42,465 bases of DNA from Bacteroidota bacterium (GCA_021323535.1 JAJONO010000039.1:1-42465), one strand, 5' to 3'. Shown: positions 8,850 to 17,736, counted from the first letter of the stretch. Program-made: numbers and translations. The notes: a model not told the origin generated them from the sequence alone.

Positions 8850-11384
8850 ATGTTTAATCTGGACTTTAGCCGTTATAATATTCTGCTGCTTTTTATATTG
8901 CCGGCAGTAATAAACCTAGGGATCTATCTTTATATAACCCTGAGCTTCCCAAGAAACAAACTGAATTTACTACTTGGTTTTTTTGTGTTGATACTCGCTG
9001 TTTGGCAAACACTGGAGGGCCTCATGAGACTAAGTGAGGACGCTGAAACAGCATCTGCCTGGTACAAAGTATCTGGGGTTGCCATTGTATGTGTTATAGC
9101 ATCGGGGCTCGAATTCATTTTAAGAATCACTAACTGGAAAAAATTCCGCAGCCTCTTTTCTGTTTTTCTTTATTTACCAATTACCGTGATCCTCACACTG
9201 ATCCTGATTGACGAAGTAAGGTATAGTTTTGTTAAATCCGACACCTGGAGTTGGGTGGCTAATCCTGTTCCCATTTTTGGTACAACGTTATTGATCATAT
9301 GGACAAGCCTTGGAGGACTTGCCTATCTTATATTATTATTGAGTTGTTTCATTAAAAGTAAAACCGGCGACCAGAGAAAAAAAATATCCGGGCTCTTACT
9401 GGTAGGTTTTTTATTGCCGGTTATTGGTGGAATTATTGGTGAAGCTTTGCCTCTGGTTTTTGGATACAACGCTATTCCAACAACGGCAGTTTTTGTAACC
9501 AGTTTTTCGTTAGCCTGTGTGATTGCCATAAAAAAATACGGCATGCTTGAATTTTCGCCCAAACATCATTGGGAAGATATTGTCACCCAAATGAATGAAG
9601 GCATTATGATCGTTGATAACGATGACCGAATCATGTATATGAATCCAAGTCTTTGCAAAATGACCGGTTATGAATTCCTGGAGGTTAAAGGTAAAAACGC
9701 CAAAGAACTTTTGCTTGACACCGATCACGTTTATATAGTTGATGAGGCTATAAAAAATCATAAAATTTACGGACAAAGTCAGTTTGAGTTGAAGGTAAAA
9801 ACCAAAGATGGCGGCAGATTATGGTTACAGGTTAGCAGCGCTCCTTACCTCGACGGCAATGGAAAGATCATTGGATCGATAGGAATTCAAACAGATATTA
9901 CCCACCAGAAAAAATATGAGGACTCGTTAAAACATAACGAATCAAGATTAAACCAGGCCCAGGCAGTTGCAAAGATCGGAAGCTGGGAACTTAGTTTCAG
10001 CACCGGAAAAGGCATCTGGTCGGACGAAGCATGTCGCATTTATGGATTGACTGAAGAGGAAAGAAACAATCAAACATTCCAAGGCTGGTTATCTTATATT
10101 CATCCCGAAGACCTTGAAACGGTAATACACGAAATTGAAAAATCAAAAAATATACTTAGTAACTCCAGTTTCAAACACCGCATTCTACGTCGCGACGGCA
10201 CCATAAAACACATCCATTCAGTGGCTCAGTTCGAATATAACACAGAAGGATTCCCTGTTGGCATGTTTGGTGTTTGCCATGATATAACCGATCAGATCGA
10301 AGCTGAATTAGCTCTTTTTGAAAGTGAGACCAACATGCGCACATTCATCAACGAATCACTTATGAGTATTTATTTTGTGGATCCTGTTACAATGAAAATC
10401 GCGTATTCAAATCCCGCGCTTTCAGATCTGCTTGGTTATTCGCCTGAAGAGCTTAAACTAATGAACCTCGACGATTTTATTAATCAATCGGAAAATAATA
10501 TTACATGCAGTACCGATAATGCAATCACCACAAAAAGAATATGTAACAGCGAGCGTCAATGGAAACGAAAAGACGGCAGGATCGTTCATGTTCTGGTGAA
10601 TTCTTTTTGTCATAAACAAAATGGCTCCAATGTAATCTATGTAGCAGCCCAGGATATTTCCGAAAGAAAAAAAACGGAGGAGAAACTGGAAGCCACGAAC
10701 AAAGAACTTGAGCTGTTCATTTATAAAGCATCCCATGATATTAGAGGGCCCTTGGCTTCGGTAATGGGACTTGTGAATGTAAGTAAGTTAGAATTACAGG
10801 ATCAGAAGGCGCTGAAATACCTTGACATGATCAATGTAGCAACTCAGAAACTCGATGGCACGCTTGGAGAATTAATGAAAGCTATGAAAATGAAAGATGT
10901 TGTGGCGAGCCAGAAAATAAACTTTGAAGAGCTCATTGCGGATCTGATAAAAAAGTTTGCGCATTTTCCGGGGTTCGAACGCCTCACGATAGAAAAAGAA
11001 ATTTGTGTATCCGGTACTTTTGTCTCTAACCAGTCTGTTTTGGAAACAATACTTCAAAACCTCATTGAAAACTCGATCAAATACCAAAGAACAACAGGCA
11101 CAGATCCTTATTTAAAGATAAGGATAACAGGCGATGAAAAAGCTATTAATATTACAGTGAAAGATAACGGAATGGGAATTGAAGATTCGGTACAGAGCCA
11201 GGTATTTAATATGTACTTCAGAGCTAATGAAACTTCCAAAGGATCAGGATTGGGTCTTTACCTTGTAAAAAAGGGAGTTGATAAACTTCATGGACAGATC
11301 ACTCTTAAAAGTAAAGTAAATCAGGGTACTACTTTTGAGGTTGTTATTGCTTCGGAAGAACAGAATTATATGCAGGCAGGCTGA
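8850..11384 (+). CDS. Histidine kinase with 7TM sensor region and three PAS domains
   Basis: Membrane sensor kinase of 844 residues. Residues 1-225 carry about seven hydrophobic helices, resembling the N-terminal 7TM region of many PAS kinases. Three PAS/PAC units follow (about 240-350, 370-485, 495-610), with NEGIMIVDNDDRIMYMNP, GSWELSFSTG and YFVDPVTMKIAYSNP. The HisKA motif is SHDIRGPLASV (His near 628), and the ATPase has NLIENSIKYQ, DNGMGIED and GSGLGLYLVKKG. No output domain or adjacent receiver gene is present, so its partner is elsewhere or it shares the LytTR regulator. Confidence 0.92.
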   Translation: MFNLDFSRYNILLLFILPAVINLGIYLYITLSFPRNKLNLLLGFFVLILAVWQTLEGLMRLSEDAETASAWYKVSGVAIVCVIASGLEFILRITNWKKFRSLFSVFLYLPITVILTLILIDEVRYSFVKSDTWSWVANPVPIFGTTLLIIWTSLGGLAYLILLLSCFIKSKTGDQRKKISGLLLVGFLLPVIGGIIGEALPLVFGYNAIPTTAVFVTSFSLACVIAIKKYGMLEFSPKHHWEDIVTQMNEGIMIVDNDDRIMYMNPSLCKMTGYEFLEVKGKNAKELLLDTDHVYIVDEAIKNHKIYGQSQFELKVKTKDGGRLWLQVSSAPYLDGNGKIIGSIGIQTDITHQKKYEDSLKHNESRLNQAQAVAKIGSWELSFSTGKGIWSDEACRIYGLTEEERNNQTFQGWLSYIHPEDLETVIHEIEKSKNILSNSSFKHRILRRDGTIKHIHSVAQFEYNTEGFPVGMFGVCHDITDQIEAELALFESETNMRTFINESLMSIYFVDPVTMKIAYSNPALSDLLGYSPEELKLMNLDDFINQSENNITCSTDNAITTKRICNSERQWKRKDGRIVHVLVNSFCHKQNGSNVIYVAAQDISERKKTEEKLEATNKELELFIYKASHDIRGPLASVMGLVNVSKLELQDQKALKYLDMINVATQKLDGTLGELMKAMKMKDVVASQKINFEELIADLIKKFAHFPGFERLTIEKEICVSGTFVSNQSVLETILQNLIENSIKYQRTTGTDPYLKIRITGDEKAINITVKDNGMGIEDSVQSQVFNMYFRANETSKGSGLGLYLVKKGVDKLHGQITLKSKVNQGTTFEVVIASEEQNYMQAG

Positions 11385-11540
11385 TTAGATTTACTAAATA
11401 GATATAGTATTTTAACAAATAACCAGATATAAGGAAAACATGACCACTTATTTAAACCTATAAAAACTACAGCTTTTGGTGTTGTAAATTTACAATACGT
11501 TCTTTTAAAGGGTTTTTGTTTAGTTATAACAAAAAATTGA

Positions 11541-11583
11541 GCCGCTCAGAGGTTATGGAGATTGCCTGCTGAGCGGCTTTTTT
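11541..11583. terminator. Bidirectional rho-independent terminator
   Basis: Perfect 9-bp GC-rich stem GCCGCTCAG (11541-11549) / CTGAGCGGC (11569-11577), followed by a T-run on the plus strand and preceded by AAAAAATT, which becomes the T-run on the minus strand. It ends both the PAS kinase gene and the convergent peptidase gene. Confidence 0.85.
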
Positions 11584-13222
11584 ATTTCTTTACTTTCGCG
11601 AAACCGGGTTTGGTTTTCACATAAAATGTACTGTCGGCCGTTATGGCTTTTATTTCATTACTCACCGTAATTTCTTTTTTAACTATTGATGGAAAGATCC
11701 ACATCACATCTGTTGGAGAACTGTTAAGTAGAATTCGCACCGGCATATTAAAATTTTTGTTGCAGTTGTTCCACCTATAAACCAGTTTTCCTTTTTTAAG
11801 TTCGTATTCCAGTGCAGGAATAGTTGTTGATCTCAGATACTGGTCAAATATTGGCTGAAGATCTTTACCGCTCTTAGCGATCATGTAATCTTCAATCTCT
11901 TTTGTGGTGACAGTTTTCTTTGCAAAATCTTTATTAAGTCCGAGTAGTATCCGGTGAAACAACGAATCGTTATTAATTACCTGTCGTATTGTGTGAATCA
12001 TATTTGAGCCTTTATCGTACTGGTCGCTACTGCCTTCTTTATTTACATTGTAATTACCAATCACCGGAACATCGTTGAGAATATTTTTACGCTGACCAAT
12101 AATGTACATATCCGCCGTGTCTTTTCCATAATGATATTCCATGAAAAGATATTCTGAATAAGTAGTAAATCCTTCGTGTATCCACATATCGGCATTGTCT
12201 TTACAGGTAATATTATTACCGAACCACTCATGTCCGCTTTCATGAATAATAATAAAATCAAAAAGTAATCCAACGCTGGTTTTAGAACGATCAATGCCCA
12301 TGTATCCTTTCTTAAAATTATTTCCATAGGCGATGGCGCTCTGGTGTTCCATGCCCAGGTAAGGTGTTTGAACAAGGCGGTAACCATCTTCGTAAAAAGG
12401 GTACGGACCAAACCAGTATTCAAGAGCGGTGAGCATATCACGGGTATCTTTTACCAGGTGTGAAGCTATTTTATCTTTATTGTAATCAAGAACTACATAT
12501 TCCATGTTTAGTTTTCCATTCTTTCCCATGAATGAATCTTTTACGGTTACATAGTTTCCTACATTAAAAGTAACATCATAATTGTTGATGGGATTTAGCA
12601 CTTTGTAGGTCCATGTAGCTGTATTGTTATTCTTCTTTGTTACGCTCACCAGTTTTCCGTTGGAAATATTGACGAGCGAATCCGGAATAGTTATAGAAAT
12701 AATCATTCCCTGGTCGGGCTCATCGTATTGATGATCTTTGTTTGGCCACCACACGCTGGCGCCAAGTCCCTGGCACGAAACACCCAGCCAGGTTCTTTTC
12801 ATAGCATCTTGTTTCCAGCTAATGCCGCCGTCCCACGGTGGAAATTTGGCAGCGCGTGGTTTTCCTGAAAAAAAAACAAGAACCGAATCGGGCGAAGTTG
12901 AATTCTGGGGAAGATCAATTATCCAGGCATTAAAAGTATGTTTCCAGGTACATTTTTGTGAATGAAAAAAAACACTGTCGATCTTCAGTGGTTCCTGGAG
13001 ATCGATCTGCATTTTTGTACCGCCCGTAAGAGGAACATACGCAATACAGTTACTGCCGCTGATCGTGTTGCCGGAAATATTAATGTTCACCCGAAGATCG
13101 TAATGAATAACATCCCACCAGGCCCTTTCGGGAGTAATGGACCCGCGGAGGGAATCGCCTTTGGTGAATTGGGCCTTCAGAATACCTGAAGCGAACATAC
13201 AAATGATAAAAAGAAAACGCAT
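11582..13222 (-). CDS. Secreted M1-family (aminopeptidase N-like) zinc metallopeptidase
   Basis: Exported peptidase of 546 residues, a short M1 form without the long C-terminal ERAP domain. The zinc site is HESGHEWFGN (about 327) with the third ligand in WIHEGFTTYSEY. The substrate-anchoring GAMEN motif appears as LGMEHQSAIAYGN, a Bacteroidota-like variant. I start at ATG 13222 because it begins a signal peptide, MRFLFIICMFASGILKAQ; a GTG 14 codons upstream would put hydrophilic residues before it. It is divergent from ccmB with an 88-base gap. Confidence 0.88.
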   Translation of the reverse strand: MRFLFIICMFASGILKAQFTKGDSLRGSITPERAWWDVIHYDLRVNINISGNTISGSNCIAYVPLTGGTKMQIDLQEPLKIDSVFFHSQKCTWKHTFNAWIIDLPQNSTSPDSVLVFFSGKPRAAKFPPWDGGISWKQDAMKRTWLGVSCQGLGASVWWPNKDHQYDEPDQGMIISITIPDSLVNISNGKLVSVTKKNNNTATWTYKVLNPINNYDVTFNVGNYVTVKDSFMGKNGKLNMEYVVLDYNKDKIASHLVKDTRDMLTALEYWFGPYPFYEDGYRLVQTPYLGMEHQSAIAYGNNFKKGYMGIDRSKTSVGLLFDFIIIHESGHEWFGNNITCKDNADMWIHEGFTTYSEYLFMEYHYGKDTADMYIIGQRKNILNDVPVIGNYNVNKEGSSDQYDKGSNMIHTIRQVINNDSLFHRILLGLNKDFAKKTVTTKEIEDYMIAKSGKDLQPIFDQYLRSTTIPALEYELKKGKLVYRWNNCNKNFNMPVRILLNSSPTDVMWIFPSIVKKEITVSNEIKAITADSTFYVKTKPGFAKVKK

Positions 13223-13298
13223 AAGATGAGCTAATTTAGGGAGTATTTCATTATGTACCCTCACCCTATCGGCGTTAACCGGGTTAAAAAAATAACCC

Positions 13299-13306
13299 TA
13301 CATTTG
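13299..13306 (+). promoter_or_regulatory. -7 box just before the ccmB start
   Basis: TACATTTG fits TAnnTTTG and ends four bases before the ccmB ATG at 13311, predicting a leaderless or nearly leaderless ccm transcript. Confidence 0.5.
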
Positions 13307-13310
13307 TTTA

Positions 13311-13961
13311 ATGCTCTCTGCTCTTATAAAAAAAGAGTTTTTACTCGAATTCCGTCAGAAATCAACCCTTGGCGGAGTACTGGTGTATGTGGTGGGAACC
13401 ATTTTTGTAAGCGCCCTGTGTTTTAAAGGCAAACTCGATAAGCCAACGTGGAACGCCCTTTTCTGGGTTATTACACTGTTTACTTCAGTCACCATCAGTG
13501 GAAAGAGTTTTCTGAAAGAAACTGGCGGTCATGGACTTTTTAATTATCTGTATTATTCGCCCCGGCAGTTTATTGTGGCCAAGGTGCTTTATAATATGGT
13601 ATTTATGCTGGCTCTGAGCATAGTTACATTTTTCTTTTACGGCTTTTTTGTTCAAAATGAAGTGGGTAATATGCCCTTGTTTTTTATTGTGCTTATTCTT
13701 GCTTCAACAGGACTAGCCGGAACGCTTAGCCTCATGAGCGCCATTGCTGCCAAGGCGAGCGGAAATTTTGCCATGATGAGCATTCTCAGCTTCCCGGTGG
13801 TAATGCCACTCATCATGGTAACCATTAAACTCAGCAAACAGGCCGTAGATGGCATTGAATGGGCGGGGGTCGGTTTTGATTTTATTAGCATTCTGGCGGC
13901 CCTAAATGTGCTCACACTGGCCCTTTCTTTTCTATTATTTCCTTATCTTTGGCGCGACTAG
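13311..13961 (+). CDS. ccmB: Haem exporter membrane subunit CcmB
   Basis: Permease-type subunit of the CcmABCD complex of cytochrome c maturation System I. The 216 residues hold about six membrane helices and the family opening SALIKKEFLLEFRQKSTLGG, with KSFLKETGGHGLFNYLYYSP and a later LSFPVVMPLIM helix. It leads the cluster ccmB-ccmC-ccmD-ccmE. The ATPase partner CcmA is not in this window. Confidence 0.88.
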   Translation: MLSALIKKEFLLEFRQKSTLGGVLVYVVGTIFVSALCFKGKLDKPTWNALFWVITLFTSVTISGKSFLKETGGHGLFNYLYYSPRQFIVAKVLYNMVFMLALSIVTFFFYGFFVQNEVGNMPLFFIVLILASTGLAGTLSLMSAIAAKASGNFAMMSILSFPVVMPLIMVTIKLSKQAVDGIEWAGVGFDFISILAALNVLTLALSFLLFPYLWRD

Positions 13962-13962
13962 T

Positions 13963-14036
13963 TTAAGTTCTTAGTGTTTAGTTTTGAGTGTTTAGTAACT
14001 CAGGCTTTTTATTAAAAACTAAGAACTAAACATTAA
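13963..14036. repeat. Intergenic inverted repeat, family A (copy 2)
   Basis: Spacer between ccmB and ccmC. Left arm AGTTCTTAGTGTTTAGTT and right arm TAAAAACTAAGAACTAAACA (14013-14032), the latter identical over 20 bases to the copy at 2500-2519. It interrupts an otherwise tight operon on the same strand, so it is not simply an end-of-gene terminator. Confidence 0.7.
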
Positions 14037-14045
14037 AAGCTCTTC

Positions 14046-14717
14046 GTGAAGCACACCTACAAAATACTCTCCGTTCTTCTCATACTTTATACGTTGGTGT
14101 GGGGACTGTTAGGACTTGTTCCGAGACTGGATATTCTGAACGAAACTATTCGTAATGTTTTTTACCATGTTCCTATCTGGTTTGCTATGTTATTCATGAT
14201 GGGAGTTTCTCTTTTTTACAGCATTAAAACATTAGGATCTAAAAATCCACTAAAGAACGACTCAAAAGCATTTAACGCCGCGATTGTAGGTTTCTTTTTC
14301 AGCATTCCCGGAATTACTACCGGATCGCTCTGGGCCAAGTATACATGGGGCACGTGGTGGACCTTCCAGGACCCGAAACTGAACGGTGTTGCTATCAGCA
14401 TTCTCATTTATCTTGCTTATTTTATTTTACGTGCTTCGGTAGATGACGAAAGTAAACGCGCGCGAATTTCTGCAGTGTATAACATCTTTGCTTTTGTGAT
14501 GATGAATGTGTTTATTATGGTGCTTCCACGATTAACAGATTCATTACATCCTGGTAACGGAGGAAATCCCGCTTTTGCTAAATATGATATGGATAATAAC
14601 ATGAGACTTGTATTTTATCCTGCTGTTATAGGCTGGATACTTTTCAGTGTCTGGTTATTTGAAATTAAAAACAGAATTACTTTTATAAAAAATAAACTCA
14701 ATGATCAGGAAACTTAG
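14046..14717 (+). CDS. ccmC: Haem-handling protein CcmC (CcsA-type)
   Basis: Inner-membrane protein that loads haem onto CcmE. The 223 residues give six membrane helices, the WWD-type tryptophan-rich loop (WGTWWTFQDPKL) and two flanking His positions: FYHVPIWFAM early and DSLHPGNGGNP late, where axial haem ligands of the family sit. It starts at GTG 14046; no ATG in frame gives a full first helix. Its end overlaps ccmD by 17 bases. Confidence 0.9.
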   Translation: MKHTYKILSVLLILYTLVWGLLGLVPRLDILNETIRNVFYHVPIWFAMLFMMGVSLFYSIKTLGSKNPLKNDSKAFNAAIVGFFFSIPGITTGSLWAKYTWGTWWTFQDPKLNGVAISILIYLAYFILRASVDDESKRARISAVYNIFAFVMMNVFIMVLPRLTDSLHPGNGGNPAFAKYDMDNNMRLVFYPAVIGWILFSVWLFEIKNRITFIKNKLNDQET

Positions 14718-14913
14718 TTTACTTTTATTGTTACTGCTTACTACCTTTGCCAATGCTCAGGAAGCAGGGAACCCTGAAATGGCCGATACATTCAGACAGG
14801 AAGGAAAGATCTACGTTGTGATAGCTGTGATAGGGATGATCTTTGTAGCGCTTGTCATTTTTATGGTTGTGCTTGAACGAAAATTAAAAAAATTAGAAGA
14901 TAAAATTAAATAG
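14701..14913 (+). CDS. ccmD: CcmD-like small membrane protein
   Basis: A 70-residue protein with an N-terminal signal-like segment (MIRKLSLLLLLLLTTFANAQ), a second hydrophobic helix (YVVIAVIGMIFVALVIFMVV) and a charged Lys-rich tail. Size, position between ccmC and ccmE and tail charge fit CcmD, which stabilises the CcmABC-CcmE complex. Sequence identity to enterobacterial CcmD is slight; the call rests on context. Confidence 0.75.
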   Translation: MIRKLSLLLLLLLTTFANAQEAGNPEMADTFRQEGKIYVVIAVIGMIFVALVIFMVVLERKLKKLEDKIK

Positions 14914-14916
14914 GCC

Positions 14917-15303
14917 ATGAAAAAATTACACATCGTCGGAATCATTGTTATTGCAGTTGCCATCGGCGTTATTTTTGTGTCGCTGAAAAACACAAGTACC
15001 TATGCCGATTTTACGGAGGCTCTCGCTAATCCCGGAACAGAATACCATGTTGTTGGAAAACTTGACAAGAACCAGCCACAGGTTTACGATCCACGAGTAA
15101 ATGCAAGTGAATTTTCATTTACGCTGATAGATAATAAAGGCGTTGCAAAACAAGTGGTGCTTCACAAAAGTAAACCACATGACTTTGAAAAAAGCGAGCA
15201 GATCGTTCTCATTGGAAAAATGCATGGCGAAGAATTTCACGCCAACGATATACTGATGAAATGTCCAAGTAAATACAACGACGCCAAAGGGCAAATAAAC
15301 TAA
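14917..15303 (+). CDS. ccmE: Haem chaperone CcmE, Cys variant
   Basis: Membrane-tethered periplasmic haem chaperone of 128 residues: one N-terminal helix (HIVGIIVIAVAIGVIFVSL), then the OB-fold with YHVVGKLDKNQPQVYDP, FSFTLIDNKG and IVLIGKMHGEEFHANDILMKCPSKY. In the common form the haem-binding His lies in an HxxxY motif such as KHDENY; here the aligned stretch is KCPSKY, so C116 replaces His and Y120 is kept (nt 15262-15276). CxxxY CcmE proteins are known from Desulfovibrio and archaea. Three bases separate it from ccmD. Confidence 0.92.
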   Translation: MKKLHIVGIIVIAVAIGVIFVSLKNTSTYADFTEALANPGTEYHVVGKLDKNQPQVYDPRVNASEFSFTLIDNKGVAKQVVLHKSKPHDFEKSEQIVLIGKMHGEEFHANDILMKCPSKYNDAKGQIN

Positions 15304-15328
15304 CACAATCGATTTCCATCAAACATGT

Positions 15329-15406
15329 AAAATGTATGATGGAAAATGAAAAATGGAATCACTCTATTTTCTCTCTTCCCTTTTACATTTTCCATTTTAT
15401 AATTGT
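15329..15406. repeat. Intergenic inverted repeat, family D
   Basis: A/T-rich inverted repeat between the convergent ccmE and PP2C genes. Left arm (15329-15358) holds ATGGAAAATG; right arm (15381-15406) holds its exact complement CATTTTCCAT. The right arm runs into the PP2C stop codon. It may act as a terminator for both genes. Confidence 0.55.
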
Positions 15407-17562
15407 ATTCCAATTACGCAAACGTCGTCTACCTGCTCCAAATCCCCTTTCCAATCTGAGAATTTTTTATCAAGAATTTCTTTTTGCTGATCAATAGAAG
15501 AATTCATTGACTCAACAAGAATCTGCTGGAGTTGTTTGTATTTGAATTTCTTACCCTTTAGTCCGCCAAACTGATCGGCAAAACCATCGGTGAACATAAA
15601 TATCCTGTCGCCTTTTTCCACTTTAATTTCGTGCGAAGTAAAGGGCGCTTCCGCATCGTATTTTCCAATAGGCTGCTTATCTGCTTTTATTTCCTTTATT
15701 TCTCCTTTTGGATTTATGATCCATAGAGGATTGTTGGCACCAGCCCAGCTGAGAGTCCTTTCTTTTGACTTTTGACTTTTATCCTGAATACTTAATAAAG
15801 AAATGTCCATTCCATCTTTAACTTCTTTATCGCTTTTTTCAAAAGTGGCAATTACCAATTCACGCGTTTTATCCAGAATTTTTGCAGGATCGCTTAGTCC
15901 AAACTCAAGCACAGAACGGTTCAGCGCGTTACTGCACACTACCGATACCAAAGCTCCGGGAACACCGTGGCCGGTACAATCTGCGGCAGCTATTAAGATA
16001 AGCTCAGGGTTATTTGTTATGCGTTCTGAACCTTTAACCTCTAACGAATAACTCTCAGTCGTATGCATCCAGTAAAAATCTCCCGCTACAATATCTTTTG
16101 GTTTGTAAAGAACAAAACTTTCCGGTAAATGCTTTTTAATGTTTTCTTCGGAAGGAAGAATGGCTTGCTGCAGGCGTTTTGCATATAAAATACTATCGAG
16201 TACTTCTTTATTTTTTTCCTGCAGTAAATGATGTTGTTTTTCTACTTCCAGTTTTTGTTGGGCAATGATCTTACTGGTCTTTTGTTTGCTTCTGTAACTT
16301 CTGGCAACTAAAAAAAGAATAATAAGCAGAAAAATGACTCCCACTAAGGTCGCATTCAGAATAAAACGCTGGCGAGTTTCTTTATCCTTTTGCTCCGCCA
16401 GCATTTTTTGTTTTTCGATTTCCTGCTGATATTCTTTTTTGCTGTAATCATATTTTAGAGCGTCTTCGGTTTGTTTGCGGATGGTTTTTGCATTTAACAC
16501 CGTATCTGAAAAAGCCTTATATAATTTATAATTCTCGAATGCCTCGGCAACTTTTCCCATCTTCTCCAGGATAACTGCTTTGAGCGAATACAGTGGCGCG
16601 ATGTTATGACTCTGTTTTGTCTTCCTGGCAACTTCAATTCCTGAGTCAACAAACTTAATGGCGTTTTTTAAATCGTTTTTCTTAACATACAGATCAGCAA
16701 TTCCAAGATCTACCTGCGACAAGGTGTAGAACTTATTCAGCTTGTCCATTATTTTTCTTGAGATCATCAACTTTGAAAGCGCCGAGTCAATCTGTCCCTG
16801 ATCCACATAAATATTAGAAACCGTAGAATACACATACCCTTTTCCTTCATCGGAATTGATCCTGTCATAATAGAAATAAGCGCTATCGAGAAACACTTTT
16901 GCTTTCACGTTGTTTTTAGTAGCTATCAGCGCATTGGCCATGTTCAGATATCCTCTTGCAATTCCGTTATCACTTTTCAGTCTGAATTGTATTTCCTGGG
17001 CCTTATGATAAAAATCGTAGGCTTTCTTATTATCCTCCTGGTTCAGATAAACACCACCCATCGAATTATAGATCTCGCTCATTTGTTTGGTGTTATTGTC
17101 TTTCTCGAAATAGGTGAGTCCTTTCAGATAAAACTCCAGCGCTTTATCATATTCTCCCCTGAAATGATAACGTCTTCCTATTATTTTACAAGCGTCGGCA
17201 TAAATCGAATTATCTTTTATTTCTTCGGCGAGAGTCAGAAGTTCATCCGCCACATAATAAGACTCCTCATATTTTCCATTGTCGAAATAGGTATTGGTGA
17301 GCCTTGAAACCGCTTTTGCCTTTATGACTTTGTTTCCTGTTTTTTTTGCTTCATCCACCGCTCTCTGTGCCAGTTTTTCGGAAAGTTCGCGATCTCGTTT
17401 ATAACATGTTTCGGAGATCCGGATCAGTGTAAGAACTGCTTTGCCTTTATCGGAAGCTGAGTTGTAGGCGGCCCAGAGGCTGTCTTCCTGCTTGTTTTCT
17501 TGTGTTTTGGCAATGCTGAAGATCAGCAAAAGGAGAACGCTTATCCGGAAACGGAACGACAT
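15397..17562 (-). CDS. TPR-containing PP2C/SpoIIE-type serine phosphatase, membrane bound
   Basis: Signalling phosphatase of 721 residues. A signal peptide (SVLLLLIFSIAKTQ) leads to a periplasmic TPR array (about 30-360: YDKALEFYLKGLTYFEKDNNTKQ and similar), then a membrane segment (ILNATLVGVIFLLIILFLVA), a coiled coil and a C-terminal PP2C/SpoIIE domain. Metal-binding motifs are AGDFYWM, AAADCTGHGVPGA, GMDISLL, GANNPLW, FTDGFADQFGG and QVDDVCVIGI. The family dephosphorylates anti-sigma antagonists or similar targets, unknown here. It lies on the opposite strand inside the ccm cluster, flanked by inverted repeats on both sides. A paralogous end is at 42286-42465. Confidence 0.9.
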   Translation of the reverse strand: MSFRFRISVLLLLIFSIAKTQENKQEDSLWAAYNSASDKGKAVLTLIRISETCYKRDRELSEKLAQRAVDEAKKTGNKVIKAKAVSRLTNTYFDNGKYEESYYVADELLTLAEEIKDNSIYADACKIIGRRYHFRGEYDKALEFYLKGLTYFEKDNNTKQMSEIYNSMGGVYLNQEDNKKAYDFYHKAQEIQFRLKSDNGIARGYLNMANALIATKNNVKAKVFLDSAYFYYDRINSDEGKGYVYSTVSNIYVDQGQIDSALSKLMISRKIMDKLNKFYTLSQVDLGIADLYVKKNDLKNAIKFVDSGIEVARKTKQSHNIAPLYSLKAVILEKMGKVAEAFENYKLYKAFSDTVLNAKTIRKQTEDALKYDYSKKEYQQEIEKQKMLAEQKDKETRQRFILNATLVGVIFLLIILFLVARSYRSKQKTSKIIAQQKLEVEKQHHLLQEKNKEVLDSILYAKRLQQAILPSEENIKKHLPESFVLYKPKDIVAGDFYWMHTTESYSLEVKGSERITNNPELILIAAADCTGHGVPGALVSVVCSNALNRSVLEFGLSDPAKILDKTRELVIATFEKSDKEVKDGMDISLLSIQDKSQKSKERTLSWAGANNPLWIINPKGEIKEIKADKQPIGKYDAEAPFTSHEIKVEKGDRIFMFTDGFADQFGGLKGKKFKYKQLQQILVESMNSSIDQQKEILDKKFSDWKGDLEQVDDVCVIGIQL
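15762..15780. repeat. Family B repeat unit inside the PP2C gene
   Basis: CTTTTGACTTTTGACTTTT matches the arm of the intergenic element at 3486-3574. It encodes the KSQKSK stretch of a surface loop between the PP2C motifs GMDISLL and LSWAGANN. Confidence 0.5.
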
Positions 17563-17566
17563 GTTT

Positions 17567-17574
17567 CAAAAATA
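17567..17574 (-). promoter_or_regulatory. -7 box just before the PP2C start
   Basis: On the minus strand this reads TATTTTTG, matching TAnnTTTG, and ends four bases before the ATG at 17562. A leaderless or near-leaderless transcript is predicted. Confidence 0.5.
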
Positions 17575-17592
17575 GCATAATTATCTCTAAAA

Positions 17593-17658
17593 AAGGATCA
17601 ATGATTAAGGATTAATGACTTAGGATCTTTTATCATTCATCATTTATCATTCATCCTT
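17593..17658. repeat. Intergenic inverted repeat, family C
   Basis: Imperfect inverted repeat with arms of about 26 bases: left 17593-17618 starts AAGGATCAATGATTAAGG, right 17633-17658 ends ATCATTCATCCTT. It lies between the divergent PP2C gene and ccmF, so it is not a terminator. Confidence 0.65.
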
Positions 17659-17708
17659 AAAAATGTGTGAAATCTGAGTTTTAACGGCTTTAAACCCCAT
17701 CTTTTTAG

Positions 17709-17716
17709 TACATTTG
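17709..17716 (+). promoter_or_regulatory. -7 box upstream of ccmF
   Basis: TACATTTG fits TAnnTTTG, 20 bases before the TTG start. It gives ccmF and its downstream genes their own promoter, as needed since the PP2C gene separates them from ccmB-E. Confidence 0.5.
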
Positions 17717-17736
17717 CCCCGTAATTTTTCAGGGTT

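Noticed and set aside
11482-11495. Palindrome TTGTAAATTTACAA as an operator
   Set aside because: A/T-only 14-base palindrome far from any start, between convergent genes; expected by chance at this composition.
12061-12441. 126-residue open frame on the minus strand inside the M1 peptidase gene
   Set aside because: Same strand, different frame of a clear peptidase gene; composition is that of a shifted coding frame and no family match.
13223-13264. Extended GTG start for the M1 peptidase
   Set aside because: Would place 14 polar residues before a normal signal peptide; the ATG at 13222 fits export.
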